Shown piece by piece: positions 8,801 to 16,696 of a DNA stretch of 38,332 nt. The first letter of the stretch is position 1; each line of letters opens with the position of its first letter. The position numbers were made by a program, and so were the translations under genes. Below the pieces are notes generated by a model. That model saw nothing but the letters and a program-made list of their open reading frames with translations. It was not told where the DNA came from and ran no database searches. This stretch comes from Candidatus Burarchaeum australiense (GTDB taxonomy: Archaea > Micrarchaeota > Micrarchaeia > Burarchaeales > Burarchaeaceae), in the NCBI GenBank assembly GCA_902386535.1, contig CABMJK010000058.1, forward strand, positions 1 through 38,332, in the 5' to 3' direction.

Positions 8801-11800
8801 TGGTATCATTTAGCTGCAGGAAAATCGTGTAGAACTGACCTTGTGGCAAGCGCTGAGCGGAAATATCCGTGATGATGTTGTTGATCTGCTCGCGAGGCAT
8901 CTGTTGAATGAGCGCCTGGTCGGCAGCACGCAGGGGCGCCTGAAGGTATGGGAGTGTGGTGTCTGCCCGAATATCGACATCTATGGTTCTTGGAGCTGGC
9001 TCGCCCAGCAAGTAACCAGTAAGCCTTACGGTGTTGGAGCCTGCTTGATATTGAGCACCGGTAATCAGGAGTTGCCGGGCCCGATACTCCGCGGGCACGG
9101 AATCTGGAAGACGCACTATCAAACCGCCAATCCCTTCAGGAGCATATTGAAGCGCCATTGGAGGTGCGGGCGTGTCACTTACATAAATATTGCGATTTGT
9201 CCTGTCTGTTGCCGCGTTTGCGCGGGGCAGTCGGTATACTTCCAGAAGATTTCCGTCAGCATCGCGGTATGCATAGCGGTTCCCGACCGCAGGTCCATCT
9301 TGAACTACGGTAGCGTGCCGAGTTTCTCCATTCACACTATAGGTCAGGTCCACATAGTTCCCCTGAGTCGTGGAGGCTCCGTTGGGACCAAAAGTAACTT
9401 GAGGAGTGTTTGCTGCGAAGAGACTGTCTGGCAGATCCCCCAGAACTTCTATCCGCGTGCCGAGCGGATTCACGTTCATGTTCTGACCGCCCGAATACAC
9501 TCGGAGGGTTTGGCCGTCGGAGCCTAACGAAAGGCCGATGTGCGGGCCGTTTTCATCATAAAACAGCACTAACTGACCTTCTGTGCCTGCATAAGTTCTC
9601 GCGTCATAGGTCTGCAGAGTGTCGCTTGCGCGATAGTAGCTGTTTCGGAGCTCCCGGAAAGTGCATGGCACGACTTCCTGAATAGCGAATATATCGACAA
9701 GCGGAATTCCATTTGTCTGCCCCTCTAAGAAAACGCAAAGGGTTCCGTCCACACTCTCCCCAATAGTCCTTACAGTTCCCCGTACTAAATCAAAGGTGCC
9801 GGTAGTGCCACGTGGCGTGAAAATGTAAACTTCTCTGCCAACTAGAGAAGCCTGTGCCTGCTCATCGGTGGTTAAATCACCAGTTGTTCCAATGCGCAAA
9901 TAATTGACGATTCCCGGCTCAGATTGGAAGACGCGGGACATCGCGTCGCTTGAAAGCCACTGGCGGTTCACAAGTCGCGAGGTCGGGTCTCGCACGCTAT
10001 TGAAACTCAGGTTGAAATATCCCCACAAGTTTATTTTTATCCCACTAAACCTTCCACCAGGTAGGCTCTCATACAGCCATAACAGGGTGTCGTCGGTAAC
10101 TCCCGGTAAAATTGTGCTATAGAGCTTATCAGAAGAACTGGAAGGCGACGGAGTGTAAACATCCCCTATGTTAAGCCCGCCCATATCCGCAGGCAGGGTT
10201 GGTCGGGATGCACTTGGCGATTGACGGGCGGCATCCTCGGCCGCAGCTACGTAAGCCGGAAACTCATCGGGATAGGAGCGTATTCCACCTTGCACCAGAG
10301 GAGATGTTGGACTCAGACCGGTAAGCAACTCATTTTTCACAGGCGCATCGGAATCGTAAATCACCAGGAGAGGCCTATCACGCACGCCGTAAATCACGAA
10401 GGCCCTCACGGAGCGGCCTTCAATCGTAAGACTAATCTCTGTGGAGTTTGAACTCGCCAGCCGGTCCTCAAAAGCCGCCTGATCCGAATAGATGGTAAGT
10501 TCATAATATTCCCCGCGCGCATGAGTAACGCCTTCGGATGGTTCCTGGCCCAGGTTGAAGATGGGGTTTTCGCCAGCGGTCGGTTCTGGCACCACGGCTG
10601 CGGCGGAATTCGGGAAGAATTCCTGCAGGAACTCTGAGGAACGTGCCTGCCGAGCACCCGAGGCGGCGATTTCTTCGTATGCAGCAGTACCGGCCACGAC
10701 CCACTTGCCATTCACGAGCGCCAGTTGTATCCAATCGCCTTGGTCGGCGCTCGACTTGACATATCTTATGTTCTCGGAACCTGCGGGGTCATCGGCAACC
10801 AGCAAAATCTGCCCCGAATTGACCAAATCAATTAGCTGGACTGCGGTCGCTCTAAGAAGCTCCGTGGAACGCCAATAGGGGAAGTATTCGGCGAGCGAGA
10901 TTTGTGCTGGGTTACTTACATCGACGCCCGCTGCTTGGAGCTCGGCCGCCGTGGCAAGGCCAGTTACAGACCAGCGTCCATTGCGATATTCTGCTACGAC
11001 CCATAGGTCGCCGCCCTCTGCAGGCCGCATATAAAGCGTGCGCGGTTCCCGTCCTGATGCGGGAACCTCAACGCCGGTGATAGGTCCACCGGCCGTATCC
11101 CAGTCCTGCAAAAGCAGTGCACTGGCATTAGACTTCATTACAGGAAGATAATCAGTCGCGAGGGTCGTAGAACTAAGGGGTTGCCGGGCTGCGGAAGATG
11201 GAAGCGCTTCGGGAGACATTGTACCAGCGATGCGCCATCCCCCGTCACCTATGCGTTCCAGTATAATCCAGGCATCAGGCCCAGCAGTTGGCCGGAATGC
11301 AACCCGCACGGGTTGTCCTTCCTCAACAGGAAGTTCTACTAGTTCATAATCCTTAACACCCGCGCCAAACCAGTTGAGCACACTCATGGCCCCTGCGGAG
11401 ACGCTGGCAGCAGGGAAGTATTGGCGGACAAAATCTGAAGAGGGCAAAGTAGTCGACGTGCTGCCATTCCAGGGGCTGTCGGCTGCTTCGCGGCCGGTGG
11501 GGCGCCAGCTGCCTCGCGGGCCGATCGGATTTTCTTCCATAACGATCCAGGGAACCGTTGAACCGACAGGCCTGACCCGAATGCGAGCAGGAAGCCCTGC
11601 TTGGGAAGGCATTTGCTGGATCTCAAACTCCGAAACGCGGTCTGCAAACCATCCGCCAAAGAGCCTGTTGGCCTCGCCGTTTTCGAACTGGGTACGGCGG
11701 CTTTCTGCACCCGATAGGCTTATGTGAGTTATGATTGCGGCATTCATGACGAAATCCCCGGCCACCATGCTAATCGAATCAGAGATTTGATTGGCCCGCG

Positions 11801-14800
11801 CATAGTCTCCGGAATTTATTGCATCCGCATATTGGGAACCCAGATCGAGCATCTGGACGCCATCCAATATCAGCTGCCCTCCGAGTTGGTAAGTGAATGT
11901 CTGTCCAACAACCGCCTGGGCAGGATTAAGTATGTTGCCCACGGATGCGAATGAACGAGAGCGCGTGAGGCCCTCCAATTCAGAGAACTCGGGAAGAAGC
12001 TGATATACGTCTGAAGCTGCGCCAAGCCCGAACATCGCAGTGCCAAGAAGGGCGCCAAATGTCTCCATACTGATGACATTCCCGTCTCGGACCAGATGGT
12101 CAAGTTCTTCCGCATTGCTCAGGAATAGCGAAACGTTGCCTGCCAAACGGACTGTTTGCAAGGTGGTTTTGATTGTATTGAGCGTGCTGATTGTGCTCAA
12201 TGCTTCCGCGGTGCCTTCGGCAGCCAAAGCAGCTATTCTGGCCGTAAGAGCCCCGATGCCGAGTGGCGTGAGCATGATGGCGCTGAGTGCAATGAAATTC
12301 TGTAACTGCGAGTCTGCCGCGTCATTGTATGAAACTGCTAGTTGCCTATCGAGAGCACCGAGCTGTGAGCTAAGCACAACGAAGTTATCACGACTGGGAG
12401 CTCTGCAATAGTTGCCCAAGGCACGGAGGGCGGAGCTTGCTTCGGCGACAGTAGGATGTGCGCCAGCGGTCGGGAAAAGGCCTTCCATGAGTTCAGACCA
12501 TGCCGAATCGATGGTCAAAGAATATCCGGAAATGTTGAATTGATTTCGGGCGCTTCCATTAATGAGTCCTTGGCGGACATCGTAAATGTTTACTCCAAAC
12601 TCTTGCAAGGAAGCCTGCAGCTGGTAGCGTTCTGATTGCGAGAAAGACTGCACAGATCCGGGATTTTTGATTGCAAGGACCGCACTAATGCCAAGCTCAG
12701 GTATAAGCAGCATCCAGTCTACAAAAGTGTGACGCGGCGTTTCCAACACAGTAGGGCCTAAAGTTGAAGTGAGTTGCTCTTTAGAGCCGTAGATATAGTC
12801 GAGCTGCATGAGCGCGCGCAGGTCTCTGCTGCAAGCACCCACAGAAGGGCTGAGTGCCCTGCTTATTTCAGACTCCGACCGGTCGCCGCTCAAAAGTGCT
12901 CTTCTGACGGCAGCGCGCACGTCCGGAGTGTCGAAATTATTCAAGGACGCAATTCTACTTATGTTCGTAAGGTGGGAGTAACGGTCTTCATTCGAAAGTG
13001 TGGTTCCCTCATTGACGATGGCGCCCGTATCGTACATCGGGGCAGTAAGTTCGAGTTCGGCCTTGAACAGGTTTGCATAGCCATACTTTTGCATCTTCAC
13101 CACAATGCTCGCACAGGCATCCAGCATGAGATTTACGTCGCCCGAGGCGCGCGCAGCATCAAGTTCTCTGATTAGTTCGGTGGCTTGAGCCTGTGTCAGC
13201 CCCATCACCATCGAACCGGCAGCCAACTGGTCGCGAATAGAACCCGGAGCAACTTCCGTTATGGCATTTATGTTGTGCTTGAAAGAATCAATCATTTCAA
13301 TTACATGTCCCGTGTCCTCTGCCACCTGTGTTTTGACTTCTTCGACTTTGCCATTAAAGCCGCTCCAAAGTCCGGCCAGGGTTTGCTCTTGCTGACCCAG
13401 CCTTACAAAAAGCGGGTTCGTGGCGGCGGCAAGGGAATACTGCTCCGCACCCGATGCATCGATTTGCACGAAGCTGCTGGCGAACTCGGCTTGCGTAGTG
13501 TTGGCTATTGTCTGCAGAGACCTCAAAACATCGTCTAGGCCTCCTGGAATTCCGAAATTTGCATCTCGGGACAAGTTCTTGAGCAGCCGGGCGCCATAAT
13601 AATCCTGACAGGCACCGAGTATGAACTTTGAATACAGGAGCTGACCGCTTACTTCGCTCAGGATTGCACTGCCCGCATAGACGTCGCCATTCGAAATCTC
13701 ATCTACGGCCTGGTTAAGCCGATCTCGCACGTTAGCCAATATGGTTCCCAGAGAGGCAAAAGGGAGATCCCCTTGCCAGCCACCGGGTATGTTGGTGGTG
13801 AGACGTTGCAAAGTATTGAGTCCGGTTTCCAGATCTCGTCTCAGCGAATAGGCACCTATCAGCAGCCCGAAATCAGTGAACCTTCTGTTGGTTTCGTAAG
13901 CAAGGGCGAGCTCCTGCGCGGCAAGCGTTTTGTTGCCATGATTGACGGAGTTTAAGGCCTCCTCATAGTGATGTTTTGTCTGGTCCATCAGGTCAAGCAT
14001 CGAATCCCTGAAACTAGCATCAAGGAAGGTTTTGTTCAGAACCGTCTGAGAAAGTGTGCCGTCCCGTAGTTTTGTTTGTATTTCAGACTCAGCGACACCA
14101 AAGGCCAGTAGAGCGCTCTTCGTGGAATCTGAGAGGGGCTGCCGTCCAGCTACTTCATCCCAAAAGGAGCGCGTGAACTGCGGATACTGAACCTGAAAAG
14201 TTCGAATGTCTTCAAGGCCGGCCAATGCTTCATTTTCAAGCTGAGGTTCGGAGAGCTTGCTTGGATCCAAATAGGTGAAGTCAGGCCGCATCAGGGATAA
14301 AGACGTGGCACTCGTACCGGTAGAAAAAGGATCTTGAGATGGAGGCGGAAGCAAGGACGCTGCAGTGAGAGGTTGCCTATACACTATTTCGGTAGTAGGC
14401 GCCTGGGTGCCGCTTTCGGTTGACCCCGGCCCTTCTTCAGGCATTTCAAGCATCTGATGGTGCGGAACGCCCACGCGCGGAAGGTCATGACGCATCATCT
14501 GGGCAGCTCCATCGCCCACGCTAATCTGCGCAATCATCTCGTTGTCGAACTGCACCGTGGCGCCATCACTCTCTACTCGGGAAATCAATATTGCCGAGGG
14601 GTCTTTGCCGAGCCAGGAGGCGACGGCCTGCAGGAGCGCATCATAATAGGTGCTGCCGGACGAGAGCATTTCCGAGCTCATTGCGGTTCCGGTTACACGC
14701 AGATTGTTCCCCCGGCCACGGTAGCTGTAGAGCTTCACCGAGTCTCCGACAACCGCGAAGAATTTGTTATCGCCCAATGTGAAAATTTGTTGTGCAGTAA

Positions 14801-14870
14801 CGGGCTGATGTTCAAGAGCACTTACCCTGGCAGCTAGCTGGTCCTCGATGTTGACTTGCTGCTGGGCCAT
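5802..14870 (-). CDS. Giant (3022-residue) modular repeat protein, unrecognised
   Basis: One uninterrupted frame of 3022 codons ending in TAG. Modules by approximate residue: 1-105 an alpha/beta domain (IFTLGDNKFFAVVGD, VASWLGKDPSAILISRV); 105-200 a Pro/Ser/Thr linker; 200-840 helical; hydrophobic segments near 854-885 and 936-955; 1078-1423 four tandem beta-rich repeats of 92-94 residues, each with a W-I/V-x core and ending in a YFP-like motif; 1430-1640 mixed; 1690-2130 beta modules sharing R-G-T-V-R; a Gly/Ala hydrophobic stretch near 2240-2275; a likely transmembrane helix near 2588-2615; and 2647-2990 two ~176-residue helical repeats each containing RNPT-x-ELF-x-DL. There is no classical N-terminal signal peptide. 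I recognise no catalytic motif. A TTTAAAA box 27 bases upstream suggests a leaderless mRNA. A scaffold, surface or membrane-associated role is plausible but unproven. Confidence 0.85.
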   Translation of the reverse strand: MAQQQVNIEDQLAARVSALEHQPVTAQQIFTLGDNKFFAVVGDSVKLYSYRGRGNNLRVTGTAMSSEMLSSGSTYYDALLQAVASWLGKDPSAILISRVESDGATVQFDNEMIAQISVGDGAAQMMRHDLPRVGVPHHQMLEMPEEGPGSTESGTQAPTTEIVYRQPLTAASLLPPPSQDPFSTGTSATSLSLMRPDFTYLDPSKLSEPQLENEALAGLEDIRTFQVQYPQFTRSFWDEVAGRQPLSDSTKSALLAFGVAESEIQTKLRDGTLSQTVLNKTFLDASFRDSMLDLMDQTKHHYEEALNSVNHGNKTLAAQELALAYETNRRFTDFGLLIGAYSLRRDLETGLNTLQRLTTNIPGGWQGDLPFASLGTILANVRDRLNQAVDEISNGDVYAGSAILSEVSGQLLYSKFILGACQDYYGARLLKNLSRDANFGIPGGLDDVLRSLQTIANTTQAEFASSFVQIDASGAEQYSLAAATNPLFVRLGQQEQTLAGLWSGFNGKVEEVKTQVAEDTGHVIEMIDSFKHNINAITEVAPGSIRDQLAAGSMVMGLTQAQATELIRELDAARASGDVNLMLDACASIVVKMQKYGYANLFKAELELTAPMYDTGAIVNEGTTLSNEDRYSHLTNISRIASLNNFDTPDVRAAVRRALLSGDRSESEISRALSPSVGACSRDLRALMQLDYIYGSKEQLTSTLGPTVLETPRHTFVDWMLLIPELGISAVLAIKNPGSVQSFSQSERYQLQASLQEFGVNIYDVRQGLINGSARNQFNISGYSLTIDSAWSELMEGLFPTAGAHPTVAEASSALRALGNYCRAPSRDNFVVLSSQLGALDRQLAVSYNDAADSQLQNFIALSAIMLTPLGIGALTARIAALAAEGTAEALSTISTLNTIKTTLQTVRLAGNVSLFLSNAEELDHLVRDGNVISMETFGALLGTAMFGLGAASDVYQLLPEFSELEGLTRSRSFASVGNILNPAQAVVGQTFTYQLGGQLILDGVQMLDLGSQYADAINSGDYARANQISDSISMVAGDFVMNAAIITHISLSGAESRRTQFENGEANRLFGGWFADRVSEFEIQQMPSQAGLPARIRVRPVGSTVPWIVMEENPIGPRGSWRPTGREAADSPWNGSTSTTLPSSDFVRQYFPAASVSAGAMSVLNWFGAGVKDYELVELPVEEGQPVRVAFRPTAGPDAWIILERIGDGGWRIAGTMSPEALPSSAARQPLSSTTLATDYLPVMKSNASALLLQDWDTAGGPITGVEVPASGREPRTLYMRPAEGGDLWVVAEYRNGRWSVTGLATAAELQAAGVDVSNPAQISLAEYFPYWRSTELLRATAVQLIDLVNSGQILLVADDPAGSENIRYVKSSADQGDWIQLALVNGKWVVAGTAAYEEIAASGARQARSSEFLQEFFPNSAAAVVPEPTAGENPIFNLGQEPSEGVTHARGEYYELTIYSDQAAFEDRLASSNSTEISLTIEGRSVRAFVIYGVRDRPLLVIYDSDAPVKNELLTGLSPTSPLVQGGIRSYPDEFPAYVAAAEDAARQSPSASRPTLPADMGGLNIGDVYTPSPSSSSDKLYSTILPGVTDDTLLWLYESLPGGRFSGIKINLWGYFNLSFNSVRDPTSRLVNRQWLSSDAMSRVFQSEPGIVNYLRIGTTGDLTTDEQAQASLVGREVYIFTPRGTTGTFDLVRGTVRTIGESVDGTLCVFLEGQTNGIPLVDIFAIQEVVPCTFRELRNSYYRASDTLQTYDARTYAGTEGQLVLFYDENGPHIGLSLGSDGQTLRVYSGGQNMNVNPLGTRIEVLGDLPDSLFAANTPQVTFGPNGASTTQGNYVDLTYSVNGETRHATVVQDGPAVGNRYAYRDADGNLLEVYRLPRANAATDRTNRNIYVSDTPAPPMALQYAPEGIGGLIVRLPDSVPAEYRARQLLITGAQYQAGSNTVRLTGYLLGEPAPRTIDVDIRADTTLPYLQAPLRAADQALIQQMPREQINNIITDISAQRLPQGQFYTIFLQLNDTSIVRGTVRNISLGPAGNPELTTLFIDTPQGTTRTVRLGEIQSVLFAAPAEHRDAVSSDQVSGKTVILYLRAPTDAPGTFTRVAYGFVERTILEADGTFSLVVRGANGGTFNVAQIESADIIQPGVSYKLPLSYKYNEGLFWSGDEIRNGFSPENPLVLGSVVVVDSNDGTRRFGIVKLNSDGRAVVVPLSMWADPTAMLREAATHVGSVWWKDANWPTRLLGGTAGVIAGTAVTASTGNPLLGWGTFALTTDLTNWGLTRLWASWTRPAGGGRNAGWLYAFDAEMRNPPTTRARTRSQEFLAGLLLTPRPLETSAVIDPSTAFSIRGVYGWWDRVSPTPAQTYTESFDLNNMAPGTTTDRVRVQWESGSGVVEAVGTVSRDVRDGHLRLTYVIQGREETVDLSLRSGVAAWRASGLSAAVRDADSLGISTYPPLDDVEIANLGADLTGIGDLFDAWSRAPKTDAVPSDDQLEQARLDAGLLVEQATRLANGDVRNVDFQLIRDILQRFIDRSTNDESAILTAILDQFQEITGRSLPDFLRTATDEYRTAMADPDLTYNQRENIRSNYVGSVLLTLSWALSVLGVGGGVYATYRNAPEIVQPGQSTPEGPGVAAMQKLTVPTALTTDQQAILNSSTMSQEDKARFTGEYFPAIVSHLLTLNQQQLHTELADAGVATLDELFTRYVQIYVKIMDAPADDEAGSRLKELFPALASAYEVDQRPGGPRQLMRNPTAELFNDLGKAYATAPEIIPFENRTTLDWGRAVFDLGWGPQNGSTYSAILEDFLVNGPPEPFVSAVPSQIQLNPAQQAEYDRVPNAYRQNLNTYLTETRNFLTAAENQGILQQILDGAAVKTADELLTVCIHVYADIMTGTDADAVKLQQLFPAMDSAYASDQQLQPGMRVFIRNPTGELFVDLASLYASGNQAIPLEDRTTRDWARAIFENAALNMGPWNSSVSGQGKRYADSWYAYARNPSANAPGVGQSSTAGGEGSVQGSTSGAG
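5880..6935 (-). repeat. Two tandem ~176-residue repeats at the C-terminus of the giant protein
   Basis: Repeat 1 begins near residue 2647 (LTTDQQAIL) and repeat 2 near 2823 (LNPAQQAEY). Matching landmarks are 176 residues apart: LFPALASAYEVDQ with LFPAMDSAYASDQ, MRNPTAELFNDLGKAYA with IRNPTGELFVDLASLYA, and PFENRTTLDWGRAVF with PLEDRTTRDWARAIF. The DNA copies are clearly diverged, so this is an old domain duplication rather than a recent tandem repeat. Confidence 0.85.
7037..7107 (-). other. Likely transmembrane segment within the giant protein
   Basis: Codes for roughly residues 2588-2612, a run of Leu/Val/Gly/Ala (VLLTLSWALSVLGVGGGVYA) flanked by Arg/Asn on one side and Tyr-Arg on the other. 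It separates the bulk of the protein from the two C-terminal helical repeats, so these would lie on the opposite side of a membrane if the segment spans it. Confidence 0.5.
10600..11640 (-). repeat. Four tandem ~92-residue beta repeats in the giant protein
   Basis: Units start near residues 1078, 1172, 1264 and 1356. Each has the order: strand with V/L-E, strand R-x-x-P or equivalent, W-I/V-V/I/Q, then G-x-W-x-x-x-G, a variable Ser/Ala/Thr segment, and a closing F/Y-x-x-Y/F-F/L-P. Examples are PWIVMEENP...GSWRPTG, AWIILERI...GGWRIAG, LWVVAEY...GRWSVTG and WIQLAL...GKWVVAG. The regular spacing indicates a string of similar small domains. Confidence 0.85.
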
Positions 14871-14892
14871 ACGTATAAACTACGGATGCGTT

Positions 14893-14901
14893 CTTTAAAA
14901 G
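14893..14901 (-). promoter_or_regulatory. TATA element of the giant gene
   Basis: On the minus strand the element reads TTTTAAAG, centred near 14897, 27 bases before the ATG at 14870. No ribosome binding site lies between, which fits a leaderless transcript. Confidence 0.55.
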
Positions 14902-14955
14902 GCTTTTCATTTTCTCGGCGCACGGATATGAGAAGGCTCAGGAATGTTGCAAAAA

Positions 14956-14970
14956 CCAAGGTATATAAGG
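14956..14970 (+). promoter_or_regulatory. CCAAGGTATATAAGG promoter core, copy 1
   Basis: The same 15 bases occur at 16643-16657 before the next gene. GTATATAA is a strong archaeal TATA box, and the ATG at 15003 is about 39 bases from its centre, giving a ~13-base leader. The shared flanks beyond the TATA core (CCAAGG before, GG after) suggest matched promoter strength or a common factor. Confidence 0.7.
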
Positions 14971-15002
14971 AAAGAAAATCATAAATAAGCCAGGGGCAGA
15001 CC

Positions 15003-16583
15003 ATGGGCACTACAGGAAAAATTACGAGTGGGAGACCAAGTGAGGTAAAGTCAGCAGACCCTGTAGCGAAAGCTGAAAAGGAGGTTCGCTCGAAGTTGCG
15101 GGAATTTTACTGCAAATTGCCCGATGGCAGGGATGCCGCCAAACGCGGGGCCCTGGAGAAGGAAGTAGACGAGATATTTGGTGATCTTCCGGCCGTAAGG
15201 GAGCTCGTAAGGAGAGAAGGGAAGGGGAAAGGCGAGGGGGAGCTAAAGGAAAAGTTCGGGCAGGAGCTTTACGCCGCCTATGTGGAACGCGCGAATAGCA
15301 TCAAGGAAACGAATAAAGTTCGGGGAAGCAATAGGATAATCGCAAGACTGGCATTGTTCTTCAACAACGCAGTACTGGAAGGCATGGGAGGCGCAATACT
15401 GGCCTTTTCGGCGGCTCTGGGAACCACGGTGGCGGCACTAGACAGCATCGTCTACGGCACGACATTCTTGCATGCGCTTCAGAAGAGCTTCATAGGAACA
15501 GGATTATGGGAAGTATGCGCCATATTTGGTTCCGTATATTTGGTTGGAGCGGTGGTTTCTCGCATCATTGCAGGGAAGCATGGATTTGAACGCCCTGCGC
15601 TCCCGAGGCCATTGGCGCTTGGCATGGCACTTACAGGGGTTAGCGTCGTCGCAGCGCTGATATCGAATCAGATTGCCAACACCCTGTTGAACACCCTTTG
15701 GATGGGCACGGATGCACTCGGGTCGTGGTCCGCTGGGGGCATGATTATGATTGGAAGTATTTATGGAATGGTTAGAGGACTCAGTGCATTATTCAGGACG
15801 GAACGTGCGACCGACAAATTATTCAAGGCGGCAGACGATGTGAGCAGGGAGTTGAAGGCCGCCATCGGGAAGTTGGCAGCGCTGTTACCTATTTCAGGCG
15901 AGAGCAAGGCGGTGGAAATATCAGGGGCAGAAGGCGCCCCGAGAGAACGGGAAATTCCGCTCGAAGAGAGCTCTGCGCCGGGAAGCGCCAGAGTCGACGC
16001 GGACGAGCTCGACATACCTGCATTTTTGCGGAAGTACACGGATGACGAGGATAAAGACAAAAAGGAAAAGCCGCTGGCTTCAGGAACGGTTGAAACCTCG
16101 CATGAAAAAACAGACGAGAAGGTTGAAAAACCCGAGAAAAACGCGGGCAAAATCTTCGAGAAAGGCACGGAAGTCATTGCAGAGGCACGTGGGAAAATTT
16201 CCGTGTTAGAGTTGGCTTTGGGGCTGATGGCGAAGGAATCCAAGGAAAACAGAAGGCGCAAGATTGCTCAGGCGACTGAGGGGCTGACGGGCTCAAAACT
16301 GAATAAAGCACTTGAAAAATATAACGACATAGACAAGAGGGTCAAAGAAGCAGACTTCGCGGTGCAGGCACCAATTATTGTAGAGAACTGCAAAAGCGGA
16401 ATAGAGGGCATTGAACGGGCAATAGACGCGGACAAATCCAAGATGTCAGCAGGCATGACCGCGGACATCATACAAGATCTAAGAGACACCGAAGCGCTTT
16501 GCGACTCGCTTAAGGAAGCGATGACAGTGCGGAATGCCGAGCTTCTGAAGCTGGCCAGCGATATTGTTGTAGCTTACAGTTAG
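15003..16583 (+). CDS. Polytopic membrane protein with an FtsZ C-terminal-tail-like motif
   Basis: 526 residues. Residues 1-110 are charged and helical. Four likely membrane segments lie at ~125-148, 166-189, 203-222 and 243-264. The C-terminal half is soluble: a helical segment, then an acidic stretch with D-E-LDIPAFLR-K-Y (core residues 336-343), a Lys/Glu-rich disordered linker to ~390, and helices to the end. LDIPAFLR is the core of the FtsZ C-terminal conserved peptide (E. coli FtsZ ends near DYLDIPAFLRKQAD), which in FtsZ binds FtsA, ZipA or SepF. This protein has no FtsZ GTPase domain. No family recognised. It is divergent from the giant gene and precedes a coiled-coil gene whose promoter core is identical. 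A division-associated membrane role is an inference from the motif. Confidence 0.8.
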   Translation: MGTTGKITSGRPSEVKSADPVAKAEKEVRSKLREFYCKLPDGRDAAKRGALEKEVDEIFGDLPAVRELVRREGKGKGEGELKEKFGQELYAAYVERANSIKETNKVRGSNRIIARLALFFNNAVLEGMGGAILAFSAALGTTVAALDSIVYGTTFLHALQKSFIGTGLWEVCAIFGSVYLVGAVVSRIIAGKHGFERPALPRPLALGMALTGVSVVAALISNQIANTLLNTLWMGTDALGSWSAGGMIMIGSIYGMVRGLSALFRTERATDKLFKAADDVSRELKAAIGKLAALLPISGESKAVEISGAEGAPREREIPLEESSAPGSARVDADELDIPAFLRKYTDDEDKDKKEKPLASGTVETSHEKTDEKVEKPEKNAGKIFEKGTEVIAEARGKISVLELALGLMAKESKENRRRKIAQATEGLTGSKLNKALEKYNDIDKRVKEADFAVQAPIIVENCKSGIEGIERAIDADKSKMSAGMTADIIQDLRDTEALCDSLKEAMTVRNAELLKLASDIVVAYS

Positions 16584-16642
16584 GGGCCCGTTTCCCGCTC
16601 GCAATTACGGACCTTTTCGCGGTTTCCGCCACGCCGTGAATG

Positions 16643-16657
16643 CCAAGGTATATAAGG
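16643..16657 (+). promoter_or_regulatory. CCAAGGTATATAAGG promoter core, copy 2
   Basis: Identical to 14956-14970. An in-frame ATG at 16640 would place this element inside the coding sequence, so the true start of the coiled-coil gene is the ATG at 16697, about 46 bases from the TATA centre. Confidence 0.7.
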
Positions 16658-16696
16658 GGGGAGAGGCATAGGATAATACTAATCCTGAGTGAGACT

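Noticed and set aside
10021-10045. TATA-like stretch inside the giant gene
   Set aside because: AT-rich codons in a long, less GC-biased gene give such stretches by chance; no start codon with a ribosome binding site and independent frame follows.
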